A stretch of DNA of 64,000 nucleotides from Dimorphilus gyrociliatus. Lineage: Eukaryota; Annelida; Polychaeta; Dinophilidae. The translations under genes were made by a program, and so were the position numbers. The notes under the pieces are model-generated. The model had not been told where the DNA came from and searched no databases. It saw nothing but the letters and a program-made list of their open reading frames with translations. This document shows positions 22,801 through 35,650 of this stretch, in pieces (position 1 is the first letter of the stretch; each line of letters opens with the position of its first letter). Location of the stretch: NCBI GenBank assembly GCA_904063045.1, contig CAJFCJ010000019.1, positions 558,001 through 622,000 of the forward strand, given 5' to 3'.

Positions 22801-25800
22801 TACAAGCTTTCTAAAGTTAGTGGACACTGTCCTGTGAAATATTTATTACGCGAGATTTTTCAGCGTTTTCTTTTAGCTTTTTTATTTATTTATGATAATT
22901 TAATTGTATTAGTTTATGATAACAATTTTGTCCTACTTATTGACTGAATAAAGCACCAGAGTAAAGAAAACATTATGAGCATATATACAACTCTCTCAAA
23001 TTGTTAATTTTGTAAAGAAGGCGATGACTGGTCATTTGCACTTCTGAATATACGCTCAATAACTTTTGTTTTCGAAAGGTCAGGGTGCTTGAGGTTAAGA
23101 CGAAGTAGGTGAAGAGTAAATCCCAAATGATAATTATTTGCAAGCATGTTCATGCATTTATAGCAGTTGCAAACCGTATTATGTATCTGATACGGTTCAT
23201 ACATCATATATAATATAATTTGTTCAGACAAACAAACAATGGAACTTGTCTTGTCCTTTAGAGTGATAATTAGAAAATGATAAATAACGTTTAGGAAACT
23301 TAATTAAGCGAAGTGATCTGGCAAGTTTTCTTTGATGTAACTAAATTTAATTCATAAATATATATAATTCACCATTTCACGCCAAACAAGTGTTTCGTAA
23401 AGAGATTTAATGACTGATGCATCACTTTATATCGTGCTGTTTCTACGGCCATAATTTTCGGTAATATGACCCCGCATCGTTTATAGATGAAGCACATTAT
23501 TATACTTTTCTCTTAATAGAGTATGTAGACTTGACATATTTTTTATACTTTTGGCTTTTTTCAGACACTTCAAAAAGAAATAGAATCACAATCCAGTGTT
23601 ATAAGAGCGGTAGATAAATTGTGTAATCGACTGCAACCTCTTTTACCACCAGACGAACAAGGAAATTTTCAAGACGTGGTGGGTAGTTTAGAAAAACGTT
23701 GGCACGAAGTTTGGCTAGCTTCATTAGAGTGGCAATTCCGGTTAGAAGACGCCCTTTCTCCAACAACACGTCATCCTGTTTTTCCGATCGAGGTATATTT
23801 AACTTTATTACTCTATAATAGTTGCTTTTACGAATTTGAGCAAACATGACTTTGAGTTAAGACGTAGTTGATATAAACGATAACCATTTGCGAACGTGGT
23901 AAATTGTTGTATTAAGCGCTAAGCTAGCGTCCCTGATGCTCGTCTTTGTCAGGCTCTCGTGCATCCCTAATTATGAAATAAATAAGTAGCGCCCCTGCAG
24001 AGACGTTCTCGAATTATTAGTGATTTGTCTTGTATTTCTGATTCGTGCACGCTCGAGATTAATCGATAGGCCTAAACTCAAATAAAAAAGTTTGAAGTTT
24101 GACACGTTCTAGCTAACGCAGATGTTTCCATATCAACTTCAAGTGAACGGTCTAAATGTGTGCCTGAATGCTATACTAACGATTTCTTTGTTTAAAGCTT
24201 AAAATTTAGCTAGTATTTTTCCAATCGATGTAGTTTTTAAGCGTTGAAAGAGTAACTTTTTTACGTGAATTCATATGCTTTGTTCAATTCTGGCAAGTAT
24301 TGTCTTAGTCGTAAATCGTTCAAGGAAACTCATTCAGCGTTTACTTTTGTTTGAACAAAAAGACGTCCATCACCTTTTGCTTGCAGTTGTGTTTGAACAA
24401 ACATTGTTTAGCTGTGTTAGTCTTACGCTGTGTCAACGAACTATAAGCGTTTGTTCTTCAGAAAAATACGTACATTATTCTTATTCCTCTAAGTCTTATT
24501 TCAATAACTTTCTTGTAAGAACTTGTTTTTAGAGCTTTATTACATAAGTTGTGAAATTTCACGCAGTTCACGTCATATAAACTATAATTAGTGGAGAAAA
24601 AAGCTAATTATCCAAATTTGCTAAGAAAATTTTCCTTGTACTAAATTGGCTAGCACCACTCATACAAACATGCCATACAATTGTATGACAGAAGCTTCAA
24701 TATTCTATTAACAGTACAGAAATACGGCGACATTTGTAAAAAGCGGCATCAAAGAATTTTTCTTTGTTTGACTCTCGTACCAGACGTGCTTTCGTTTTTG
24801 TTTGTCAAGGTTAGTAAAAATGAAAAGAATGAAACCGGAAGAAATATGACGAATTTGAGCCCTCCTGGGAATTTACAATCCGGATTACTCTAAGGACTCG
24901 TTATTGAAATGCGCACCGCTTATCACTTCTTCCATCTGCTGGTCGATAATTGTTTTGTTTTTTCGAGTTCTTTGTGTGTATTGTAATTGCGCCCTCGTTT
25001 CTTGCTTGATGCTGATCTGAAAACCTTTGAAGTATTGATTCATTTCTTCCATACTCATCCTACTAATACCACCTCGAGTAGAATTTACACTGACTAACCT
25101 TAGGGTATAATTTTTTAATATTTCAACTTTATTGCTGTTATTGCCAGATTTATGTCTGATATTGACTTACCAAAGCGTGCCTCTCGTATGTGTGATATAT
25201 GAGTTGCGCTCGGGCGCATGTGTTTTGAGCGGTACACGCTTCACGCTATAGAAAAATTTCATTCACCATTGTAAGTAATTAAACTAAATATTCGTTGTCG
25301 GATCAGCTGGATTTGCTAAAATCTAGAGATGTGTTAATGACAACTAATGCATTCAATCCTTTTTACAGAGTCTGTCACGGTCCGCTTCCTCTGGTTTTTC
25401 TCGGGATTTAACAAATAGTAGCGACATAATACCGTTCTCTGAAGACGAATACGAAAAAATTGAAGGTGCAGATTCTGCTCTTGGAAGAAGTGTTTCTGAC
25501 CACTCTTTGCTAACTCCCGGAAAATTTATTCAATTTAAGAGGGAGAATATGAGAGCATCCTCAGCTCCTCCAGGATCGGAAGCACCTGACATAGGATATG
25601 CAAGTGATGCAAATAACGACGAACCTCCAGGTGCTCCTCAGACCTTTCGAATGAAAAAAAATCCCCCAGGAGGAATCTGGCGCCACTCAGTCACTTCAGC
25701 TTATGGAAGTGACGCTCAGGCAGAGAGTAGCGATGTGGAAGTTACGAAAAAAGTTGAACAATTAGTCAAATCCTCATCACATTCTTATTACACTTTAACG

Positions 25801-27561
25801 TCTCTAACAAATGAAATAGCTAATAATACTGGTCAAGAAGATGCTTCTAATGTGACTGAAAGTGAAGAACCACACGAAATTGTTCAAAGATTAGTTTCTA
25901 CAGCAGATCGTTTAATATCCCCCGTATCTACAGAATCAGAGGACGAATTTGCATCAAATATCACGCGTAAAACTATATCTGAACCGGCTATTGATTTCTT
26001 AGCGAGTAATTCGGGACTGTTCCCACGAACCGTATCATTTGATTCATCACCTTCTAAAAAAACTAGAAAACGTAAAATTAAACGACCTTCAGCTAGAGAA
26101 GAGCCCGCGAGTGAGGCTGCATGGGACAGCTATCAAGATCCCCCATATCCTACTGTAACGGATGACGATGACGAGGAAAAATTGGATGATTGCACATTGA
26201 CCTGGGATTTTCCAAATAATGCAACAGAAATAGGCCCAGTATCACCTCGTCGTAGAAGCAGATCAGTAGCCATTCATCAGGATACAGATTCTGATAGGGA
26301 GGATTTAAAAGACGTTATCACGGAATCACGAAAACAGTTGGAAGTTCTTGAGAGGACACTTTCAGCCGACTGTATCATAGGCTTAAACGAGGTTAAAGCC
26401 ACGTGTAAGACTAATATAGAATGCTTAGATAATGTACTGGTTCATATGGATACCTCTGACGATCTTTCAGAGGCAAGTGATGATGTTAGACTATTAGTGT
26501 CTCGATGGAAACAATTACACAATGAAGCGAAACAAAAATTAAATATTTCTTTCTTAATGAAAGACGTACAACAAGTTCATCAGGTAATACAATCTACTAA
26601 TGACATTCTTGCCGTAACAAGTTTCGATACTCCTGAGGAGCTAGAAGATAATTTGAAGAGAATAGATACGGGTATAGTTGAAATTAACTCCAATTTGCAT
26701 CAACTTGATCAATTGGAACAAAGTTATAAGGAAAGCAACTCTATATGTGGCCAAATCGAACGAGAACTGAACTCTGCTAGAACTCAATTAAATGTGGCAG
26801 CCAAACAATCTTGGAATGCTCTTTGTAGTTTACAACAGCAATTGCACGCCTGGAAACGTCTGCAGGACGGTACGCAGCTCTTAACTTCTCAACTTGAAGA
26901 GCAACAACAAATATTGACCAATTTTGGGAATTCACTAAAATTACGGGCTGATTGTTACTCACCCTCCGACATGCAGAGTTTGCACAATGAAATTCAAGTG
27001 AGTATGTAACGTAAAATGTCGTAAATCAGGCGTAAGGAAACGCCTTCATATCGTGTGTGAGTGGAATTAGCCGTAACTAATACATTTCTCGTAAGAGAAT
27101 AAGAGCGTTACAGCTGCTACTATTTAAGACATAGCTTATCAATTTTAGCCGTAGTAACAGCCAGCTGTCACCTTAAATAAAAAATACATGATTTTTTTTA
27201 ACAGCAACTTAAGCAACAAATCGACCGCCATGATAACTACCTACAGCAGTTACGTCTTCTTGTAGAAGAAACGTCAACAACACGCAAAAGTAATTTTATC
27301 GTCATTGATGAATTAGACAAACAAGTTTCGGCAATGAAGCATAGTGTCGCTGTTGTTGACGTGGTTGTACAACAGAAGTCGACTCAAGCAGAATTGCCTT
27401 ACAAACGTTCTCCATTAGCACGATTTCTTAGATCATCTATGCCGATTCCATGCATCTTTATACTCTTCCTGGGAGTGGCTTATTTCATAGATCCATCATT
27501 AACGAATTCACTAACGTCATGGACAATGACTTACGAGCATATTGACGGTGCTGCCCAATAA
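16872..27561 (+). CDS. Spectrin-repeat/coiled-coil protein with KASH-like C-terminal anchor (nesprin-like)
   Basis: Ten exons: 16872..16929, 17113..17279, 18541..18818, 18878..19217, 20339..20509, 21059..21260, 21319..21443, 23565..23792, 25369..26997, 27205..27561. All phases agree and give 1184 residues. The N-terminal and central parts contain helical segments suggestive of spectrin repeats (LKEYLACAECLWQTL, LIKRYPAIKEQVNGKL, WLASLEWQFRLEDAL). There is an NLS-like PPKKRRIGKE, a long Ser/acidic disordered section in the 1.6-kb exon, then more coiled coil. The last exon ends with a basic LARFLRSS, a hydrophobic stretch (MPIPCIFILFLGVAYFI) and a 20-residue tail ending TYEHIDGAAQ. The LRSS-x-P-I-x-hydrophobic layout resembles KASH domains of outer nuclear membrane LINC proteins, but the usual PPPx end is absent. 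No calponin-homology domains. Introns are long (up to 2.1 kb). The family assignment is tentative. Confidence 0.68.
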
Positions 27562-28836
27562 CTAATCTAACTTTAATGCTGAAAAACCTTTATCAAAGGA
27601 CGCTATGCATTTTGTTTTGTATATTTTCTTTATTTTTTCTATACTGTAACGTTGCTTTAAACGTACAGATCTCTTCTCTTTGTGTCTCAGTAAAACGAGA
27701 AAAGGGTGCTGAGCTCGTATTGACTTTATGTCAACATGGTTAAACATGTGCAAAACGTCCGTTTTAAATTTTATATTTCTTTTGCTGAGTGCGTTTTTTT
27801 TTATACTTAGGTTCCGCATTGGCCTAGTAGAAAAATTTTTTGGGATAGTTTGAAGAAATAAATATGAAAAATCAATAATTTAAACTTTATTACTCTCGTA
27901 CAATGAATTGCAGAGAGAAGCGTGCAAATCAATTTCTCTATATTATATTTAGTGTTTGCCTGTGAAAACAACATGGGTAGTTTTAATAATTCCAAGCAGA
28001 CGTAAATTACTTTTCTCTTTTTTTCACAGTACTGATCGATTTCGATTTGCAATAATCCATTAAGTTTCACCATTCAATATAATTGATATAATTTCCTTTG
28101 CCGACGCCTACATCACTTTTGCTTCTTGTAAAATGAAGAAGGGTGTCAAAGGTTAATAACGTTTCCGATATTTATAAAAGAAATATATCTTAGATTTTTC
28201 TAATGCCAATAATACTATATTATATACAATCTAAATTATCCTTTTAAGTATTATATTTCATTTTATTTCCATTAATCAAATTTTTTTTCGTGACTGACAA
28301 TTATTATTATCGAAAATTCCTCACGCTGATTTTTTACGTTATGAAAATTGAAAGAGAACAATAGGTAATGTTTAACAAAAAGAGGAGACTCCTACGATTT
28401 TCTCTTTTTTCTCTTTCACCCCCTCCCGCCCTTCCCCATCATCTATATGTTTGCTATAAAAGCTATAAAAGTTTATTACCAGCATAAAAACGAATATTCG
28501 ACATTGATTATCATAGTTTTATACGTGCTAATCTATTTTAATGTTCGTGCGGACAGCTATACTTATTTATAATGTAGTAGATTTAAATTTATTATGAATA
28601 TTCATAGACTTGATATAAAGTGATGTGAACAATAAACTGTCTTCAAAAGGTCAATCATTGTTTGCAAGAAAACTAATAGACAAGTCTTTGTTATTGATAA
28701 GAAAAAAGTTTGTTTGCAAAAGAATAATAAACATAAGTTTTGAAAATAAAATTGTAGCTTGTTATAACAGATAGATAGAATATCACATAAATGTAGGAAA
28801 GAGATTTTTTAACTTTAATAATAAAACGCTTTAATC
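27562..28836. other. Convergent 3' flanks (KASH-like / fucosidase)
   Basis: Tail-to-tail spacer of 1.3 kb, AT-rich, with no exon recognised. Expected to hold the two 3' UTRs. Confidence 0.5.
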
Positions 28837-30246
28837 TCATTCATTAGAAATTCTCTTAATCCCTCCAAATTTATCGTCTTCGATATTACTCAACTTTAAC
28901 ACCCAAGCCCATTTACAGGGGATTTCTGTGGGGGAGAGAGCCGGCATGTTCACGGCGACTCCACCTGTTGGATTCCTCGTCCAGCTAAACGTTTTTGAGC
29001 CTTTATAACCCAACATACTTATCGACATCCTTGAGGTATATGAAAGACTACCCAAAATCAATTTTCCATTTGCTGGCCATTTCAAAATAAAAACATAAAC
29101 GTTAGTTTGTTGATCCATTTTCCTGGCAACGTACCAAGCATCTTTATTAAGAGAATCATTCTGATGCTTCCATGGGAATGTTTCATAAACTGCCTCTCCG
29201 TTCACTTTCATCCAACTTCCAAACTGTCTTAATCTCTCTTCAAAAATTGGTATAATTTTTCCAGATTTGGTTGGCCCCACATTTACGAGAAAATTCCCAC
29301 CGCAACTTATTGTTCTTGCCAACAAAGTTAGTACTGATTCAATGGAATGAATTGAGTCTAGATTCATAGTTCTCCTATATCCCCAAGCTGACTTATCTAG
29401 TGGAAAATTATTTTCCCATTTGTGCCCTTGAAGTTTACCCGGATCGTATGCATCACTGCAATCCCAGAAACCTCCATGTTTGCATCTTGTTTCATTTCCC
29501 CATCTATCGTTTACTACAACTGTATCTCTAACTGGAGAATCGTTATAAAGCCAAGCAATAAACTCTGGACTCTTCCAATATTCAGAGGAAGCCTGCCATT
29601 CTCCATCAGACCAAATGACATCCGGCTTATATTTATTAACTAACTCATATAGCTCTGGAAGCGTTTTCGTGGTCACGAAATCTCTCGTTCTAAATCCGTT
29701 TGCCTTATCCTGTTCATAAAGTGGATTATACCATTCAAACATCGAATGATAGACTCCAAAATGCATTTTAGTATGTTTCCTAACAGCATCAGCTAATTCT
29801 CCAACTAAATCTCGCTTGGGTCCAACTGCCATTGAATTCCAGTTAAAAGAGTACTTGGATGGCCAATTGCAAAATCCTTCATGATGTTTAGAGACAAAGA
29901 CAATATAATGAGCTCCAGCGTCTTCAAAAAGTTTGGCCCATTCCGTTGCATTATAGAATTCGGCTGTAAAATCTCTTGCAAAATCAGCATAAGTCCAGTC
30001 TGGCCTGTAGTTATTTTTTATAAAATCAACACAACTTTTGCGACCTGAATTCCAACAGTTCCAAAACCATTCAGACGAGAAAGAAGGAACGGAAAATACG
30101 CCCCAGTGTATGAAAATTCCAATCTTTTGTTTATCATACCAATCGGGTAAAGGGCGTTTGTCTAAGGACTCCCAGTTTGGTTCATATCGTTTTCTGGCTG
30201 CAGAAACGGCCAAAAGCCCAAGAACTAGAACAAGGAATCTATTCAT
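28837..30246 (-). CDS. FUCA1: Alpha-L-fucosidase (GH29), secreted/lysosomal
   Basis: Intronless 469-residue ORF. The first 17 residues (MNRFLVLVLGLLAVSAA) form a signal peptide. GH29 landmarks: WYDKQKIGIFIHWGVFSVPS, EWFWNCW, KHHEGFCNWPS, and KPDVIWSDGEW, whose Asp is the family nucleophile, then VNDRWG and NFLVNVGPTKSG. The enzyme removes alpha-L-fucose from glycoconjugates in lysosomes or outside the cell. Length matches animal FUCA1/FUCA2 (about 460 residues). The C-terminal beta-sandwich is present. Lack of introns stands out beside the split neighbours and could mean a retrocopied or intron-stripped gene. FUCA1 versus FUCA2 is not resolved by eye. Confidence 0.95.
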   Translation of the reverse strand: MNRFLVLVLGLLAVSAARKRYEPNWESLDKRPLPDWYDKQKIGIFIHWGVFSVPSFSSEWFWNCWNSGRKSCVDFIKNNYRPDWTYADFARDFTAEFYNATEWAKLFEDAGAHYIVFVSKHHEGFCNWPSKYSFNWNSMAVGPKRDLVGELADAVRKHTKMHFGVYHSMFEWYNPLYEQDKANGFRTRDFVTTKTLPELYELVNKYKPDVIWSDGEWQASSEYWKSPEFIAWLYNDSPVRDTVVVNDRWGNETRCKHGGFWDCSDAYDPGKLQGHKWENNFPLDKSAWGYRRTMNLDSIHSIESVLTLLARTISCGGNFLVNVGPTKSGKIIPIFEERLRQFGSWMKVNGEAVYETFPWKHQNDSLNKDAWYVARKMDQQTNVYVFILKWPANGKLILGSLSYTSRMSISMLGYKGSKTFSWTRNPTGGVAVNMPALSPTEIPCKWAWVLKLSNIEDDKFGGIKRISNE

Positions 30247-30971
30247 TGAACTTTCTTTGAAGCACTATTAGAATGTAAGTTGAATTCTCTGCAAAAGAGT
30301 AATTAAAATATACTATAAATTGCCGATCTTACGGAAATGTTCTGAATTATACCTTTCTCCGGTTGATCCTCAATTATTTATCTGAATACTTGAAGCAAAA
30401 CATCAAGGGAGGAGGTCACGTGTTGTTATGAACGAAGTGGTTTAACAATTGTCCCTTTCTCATATAAATAAGACTGGTTCCAGATAATTCAAATGAAATT
30501 TAAAAACAAAATTAATAAGGCGCTATATTTTCTATATCAAGAAGCCCTAAGTCACACCTATAATCTATGGATTATATTTTAAAGCAAGATAAATTTGTCT
30601 ATTGGAATCCTTGAAAAGCAATTTTTTATTATATTTTGTTACAATACATTTTTATAGTCGTTGCATTTATAAAGAACCTATTATTAAACTTTGTTTAACT
30701 TTGTCTTTAAAATAAAATTCTAAAAGTAACAATAATGAACAATTCACTGTTTGAATACGTTTTAAAGCGCAGAATACGATACCTAGTTCTTTATGAAAAC
30801 TGGTAAAAAATACTAAGATTTAAACCGGTTTCTAATAGATAGGTTCCGTAGCTTTCGCTTGGAATAAAATATAACTTTGTGGGGGGAAGTCGAGCCTCAA
30901 CTGCCAGCCGTTTGCTTCTTTTCTGATTCTAAGTAATTTTAAAAATTAATTAATCTTTGCGTTAAAAGAAA
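30247..30971. other. Divergent promoter region, fucosidase / ZW10
   Basis: 725 bp between two divergent start codons, AT-rich, no exon seen. It presumably contains both core promoters. Confidence 0.45.
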
Positions 30972-33114
30972 ATGATTAGCCTCGAAACAGAAGAAGGTTT
31001 GTTCAACAGATACATAAATAATCATTTTGACTGTTATTGATAAACATTATTTGAAATTGTGACCATAATAGATATTTCCGAGGAGAATTTCAATCGGCAA
31101 ATATTTGAAATTAAAGATGAAATAACTGACGAACTGGAACGATATTATCTTCAGTTCCGATCAACAAGCCATCTAAAGATTTTGGATATGAAACAACGAG
31201 CCGAAAAAATGATAACTGAAATGCAAAATATGACAAATAGCTTAGAAACTGAGGTAAGAAATGAGGCTGTACATTGGAGAAATATTTATATTTCTGTTTT
31301 AACAGATGAAGGCTTCTGAAACTTCAAAAATCAAATCAGAACTAATATACAAGCAAAGAGAGCTGAAAGAATTGGATTTGATTTTGAAATATTGTGATAA
31401 ATTTGTTACAATTCATCACCTCCTTCAAAAATTCAGAGACCTCAATAAAAAAACAGACTACTTGGCAAGAGCTAAAACGTTAGATGAAATAAGAACTCTT
31501 TTAGAAAGTCCTGTATCAACAATTGATAACTCTCTTAATGTTATAAAAGCTATTGAAGAAACTTTAAATGATGAAAGCGATTCTTTAGAATCAGCTCTTC
31601 AAAAAGAAGTAGCAAAAAAGATCACATATGTGAAAGAGAAAGTTGGATCAATGGATCATCTAAAATTAAACGTTGAAAAAAATTGGGATGACTTTCAACC
31701 AATCGTAGAAAGCTTATATCATATTAACTGTATCCATTATTTAATTCTACCATTAGTAAATCTTTTTAAATACTTAATTATTCCTCACTTGGAGGGAAAT
31801 TTCCTACACATCGATGATGGTACTCAAAACTTAAGATTATCTATGACTGTCAATGAAAATAAAGGCAATGTTTGTTTAGAGAAACGCGTAAAGAAAATTT
31901 CGAATCTTATTCAAAGACTTTCCTCACTATGGAAGATGACAACGGGTGATAACGAAACAATAGGATATCAATTAAGTGAACACGTTAGCTCGAAGATTCG
32001 CCAGAGTTTGAAAAGGGCGTTTCATGATGAAGTACCAAGTGATAAGAGAGATTTGGGAAAATTCCAGTCAACTGTAGATTATGCCTTCCGCTTAATAGCA
32101 TTATTGGGGGATTTTGAACTGTGTACAGAAGAAGATTCAGTAGTTTTGAAAGCCTATATAGACTCGATAACTGAAATATGTGAAAGTAAGGAGAGAGACA
32201 TGTGCCTCTCCAAAATTCGATCATTTATCATGTCTTCTATTGAGTTAACTACTACAATTGAAGAAGGTGATAATTTTGATATGCCTCGTTGTGTAGTCAG
32301 TAAAGGTGTTCAACAAGCTGTTGAATTTATGAGGACCATCCAAGATGATCGAAAAATAAAAGGAATGCTTGAAATATGTTGTAATGTCGCTGAAAGTTGG
32401 AATAACAAGGAGGCTTTTAACTCAGCTGTTGCTCATAATAACTGCATGTATTTGGCTCATAATGTTTACATTTTGGAAATGGAATATTCTCAGGATTTAA
32501 TCTTAGATTATGTTCCCAGGTTTCGAGCCATTGCTTCCAAATGCTTATGCACTTCCATTAATAATCTGAGAAACATTATAACGAGTGCAATTAGAAATTC
32601 TAAGCTCCATGATCTAGGTGAGGAGAGCGGGGGGAAAACTAGTCGACAAGAAGCTCGAAAAAAAATTGATGAAGCCGTGGATGTCTTAATAAAAGTTAGT
32701 GGAGAATGTTGGCGTGACGTATTACCCGAAAATGTTCGATTGAGTCTTCTCGGAAATCTAGCCAATAATTTTGTCGCCAAATTATTGGACGAGATTCTCG
32801 CTCTTGATGATATTTCAGCAACTCATGGAACAGCTCTTCACGAAATTTGCAGTGGAGTTTTGTCTACCTTACCGTATGTTTTAGATGGGTCCGGTAATAA
32901 CATTGCAATTATGTACCAGAGGATTGATGCTTGGCCGAAATTAGAAAAGATAACATTTTTATTAGATGCATCACTCTTCGACATCACTCATCAATGGGCG
33001 GATGGAAAAGGACCTTTAGCTGAATTTTTAAATGCGACAGAAGTGAAGAAAATGATTAAAGCATTATTTCAAAACACTGATAAGAGAGCAGCTGTCTTAG
33101 CTCAAATACAATAA
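30972..33114 (+). CDS. ZW10: Kinetochore / vesicle-tethering protein ZW10
   Basis: Three exons: 30972..30996, 31072..31253, 31306..33114, giving 671 residues. ZW10 is the core of the RZZ complex at kinetochores (spindle checkpoint, dynein recruitment) and of the NRZ tether at the ER. The N-terminal third is coiled coil. The C-terminal end matches ZW10 closely: WADGKGPLAEFLNATEVKKM, then IKALFQNTDKRAAVLAQIQ. It is shorter than vertebrate ZW10 (about 780), mostly in the middle. Almost all coding sequence is in one exon after two short 5' introns of 75 and 52 bp. Convergent with the SR-protein gene downstream. Confidence 0.93.
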
Positions 33115-33659
33115 ACTAAGATTAAGTATGAAATTGTGTGTATAGTTCTACACCATGTTTTCGCTTCACGACATACCACCAAGCAAATAATAAACAAACG
33201 CAAAAGGTCTAAAAAGACTACAAATACAAATAAAAGGTCGATAACGTTTCCAACTTCATTAACACTTCAGTAACGTCGTTCTCTGTTGTATAAACAGAAT
33301 GAGAATAGAGGTGGTTGATAAGGCGTCCTTCAGCTTACCTATCTCTGCTGTTCCTATCACGTCGCGGAGAAATCGAGCGTCTAGGCGAGATTGACCTGTA
33401 TCAGAGAGAATATTTCATAGACCGTGATGCTTCATAAATTCGCTTAAATACGCAGTGCCGCCTGCAGCTTGCCTACTCGGTTAATTTTTCTACTCGAATC
33501 TTATAATCTCAGTGTAGGAGAAAGCGCGCCAAATGAGAGCGAGAGCAGGCTGCGTTGAGTCTGTTGTGCGAGCGCGAGAAATGTGACTGCGTTAATTGAG
33601 TCTTCGAGAAGGGCGGCGGTTGAGATTTTTTAAAATCGACACAAACACTATGATGTGTT
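33115..33659. other. Convergent 3' flanks (ZW10 / SR protein)
   Basis: 545 bp between stop codons. An AATAAA for ZW10 lies at 33189. The right half is GC-richer and belongs to the SR-protein 3' UTR side. Confidence 0.5.
33189..33194 (+). terminator. AATAAA polyadenylation signal, ZW10 gene
   Basis: AATAAA 75 bp after the ZW10 stop codon. Confidence 0.5.
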
Positions 33660-34298
33660 TCAAGGATACCTGCGAAGAGGAGACCGAGGAGCAAAGTCCG
33701 GAGACGGTGGAGGTCTATCAGGATATCGAGCTCGTCGCGGACTGTTTCGAGGAGGCAGAGACGGTGAACGAGGACGATATAATGGTGATCTACTTCTACT
33801 GCGGCGAATTGGAGTTCTTTCACGTGGAGGAGGTGGAGGAGTATAACGATTTGGCCGACTATGGTAAGGAGAACGAGATCTCCGACGAGGTGATTCCCTC
33901 CTTCGTGGAGAACGAGGTCTGTAGGGAGAACGCCGAGATCCGTTTCTGTAGGGAACAGGTGAAAAACGACGGCTAAAATTCCTGACGGGCGAGAATCTTC
34001 GAGATCGAGGAGGTGAGTAACGTCTCGGTGGTAATTGTCGAGGCAAAGATAAACTGTCTTGGTTTTTTGCCATTTCTACTATCAGTTTATTGCCAAACAC
34101 TCGACGACCGTCTAACGCTCTTATAGCGTGTTCAGCGTCCCTGGAGTTTTTAAATATAACAAATCCGAAGCCTGGAGGATTCTGTGCTACCCAAACGGCA
34201 TCCAGATCTCCAAATCGACTAAATTCTTTTTCTACATCCTGTTTAAGAGTACTGGGATTCAAGTTGCCAATGTAGATCTTACGACCGCCTGTAGGCAT
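33660..34298 (-). CDS. SR-family splicing factor (SRSF3/SRSF7-like)
   Basis: Single-exon ORF of 212 residues. One N-terminal RRM (about residues 6-77) has RNP2 KIYIGNL and RNP1 GFGFVIF; ALDGRRVFGNKLIVEMA closes the fold. The rest is an Arg/Ser/Pro-rich domain with SPRR, RRSP, RSRSRSP and YRPRSP repeats, the phosphorylated protein-interaction region of SR proteins. There is no CCHC zinc knuckle, so it is closer to SRSF3 or fly Rbp1 than to SRSF7. Nuclear; pre-mRNA splicing and mRNA export. A likely 5' UTR intron has its donor at about 34428 and an acceptor near 34336. The opposite strand is open because of the GA-rich codons, but that frame has no independent support. Confidence 0.92.
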   Translation of the reverse strand: MPTGGRKIYIGNLNPSTLKQDVEKEFSRFGDLDAVWVAQNPPGFGFVIFKNSRDAEHAIRALDGRRVFGNKLIVEMAKNQDSLSLPRQLPPRRYSPPRSRRFSPVRNFSRRFSPVPYRNGSRRSPYRPRSPRRRESPRRRSRSPYHSRPNRYTPPPPPRERTPIRRSRSRSPLYRPRSPSLPPRNSPRRARYPDRPPPSPDFAPRSPLRRYP

Positions 34299-35650
34299 TG
34301 TTTCTCGTGGTGGTTACGAAGAGTTTACTCTTTAAGACAACCAATTTTCTCTCATATAAAATACTTTTATAGACTGAAATATACATGTACTTGTTAAAAA
34401 ATTAATTATGTTTATTAATTAACACTTACCTGTGAACTTCACGATCCACTTAAACGTTATCGGCGAATTTTTTACCTTATGAAGCGCCCAAAATGGCGTA
34501 ACAACGGCGCCGAGACTTTTCGATACTTTGCGAGATATCACGGCATATCGCGATATTTTTAGAAATCGATTTATTCGATTTTACGACAAGTGTTTGATCG
34601 AATTTTTGAAAAGCGAAATGTTAGCGCTATTTCTCTTTAATTTAAAATATTGAAAATTTTTCGAATTTATAAAAAAAAACGGCTTAATCACGTAATGGTT
34701 AATTATATCCTAGCTAAAAAAGCAAACTATCACTCTTTCCTATTCAAATTTTCTGAAATAAAATAAAACAGTTTTTGAGCTTGGTAATTTGTTCGCGTTA
34801 AACATATATATCAATAAGTAGCTATTTCTTCCATAACATACATATTTATTCAATAAAATCGAAGGAAAAACTGTTTGGAAACTGAATAGTTCGGGAGTGA
34901 GTTTTATTGAGTAAAATAATCTATATTTTATAAGTTTCCCTTTGGGTATTTACTTTAGTTTCTAATTTAGTTCGACTAGTGAGGGCAGAATCTAATTGAA
35001 CGGTTGTTAATGTATAATACCTTAGCAATCATAGGCTTCAAAGAATATAATCATTGATAGTTTAGATTTTAAGAAATTATCCACACATGAATAAACAAAA
35101 CGGTAACTATGTATTTTAATATTCCGATATGGAAAAAGCTATTTAAATGTAGATATTTACAAACATTATGAGTTTGTAAACTGGTCAGTGATTAGGTCAC
35201 GCAAATACTTGTTTGATTTAAAAGAAACTTAAGCACTGCCCTAAATAATATTATAACTAAATTTGAAAATTTTCAACGTATGCACATTTTTTTTTTTGGA
35301 GAGCAAACGGTAAGCATTGATTCTTTCTTAGAGTTTTTGTTTAATAAAGAACATGTTCAAATTTACATAAGAGAAGTGAAAAATATACTCGGAAAAATTT
35401 CAGAAGACGTACAAATTATAAATTAACATGAACAATATTTATCCCTCGTAGAAAAAAAAACAATATGATAATCCCATTCTTATGAACGATATTTCGCTTC
35501 CTGTAAACAATCAACCTTTGTAAAATTCTTATAGACTCGATAGAGATCAATTAGTTTGAACTATCAACAGAGAAATATTTTCCATTCATTTTCTAGATTG
35601 TTTAACATAACAACTGTGTTTCCTGAAAATCCATCAGAGACTAGCATTAT
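34299..35650. other. SR-protein 5' region and PTBP 3' flank
   Basis: 1.35 kb between two minus-strand genes. The part up to about 34500 probably holds the SR-protein 5' UTR intron and promoter. The rest is AT-rich with no exon recognised and likely includes the PTBP 3' UTR. Confidence 0.45.

Noticed and set aside
33596-33976. 126-codon open frame on the plus strand opposite the SR-protein gene
   Set aside because: It mirrors the Arg/Ser codons of the SR protein on the other strand. It has no domain, and the RRM gene is clearly the real one.
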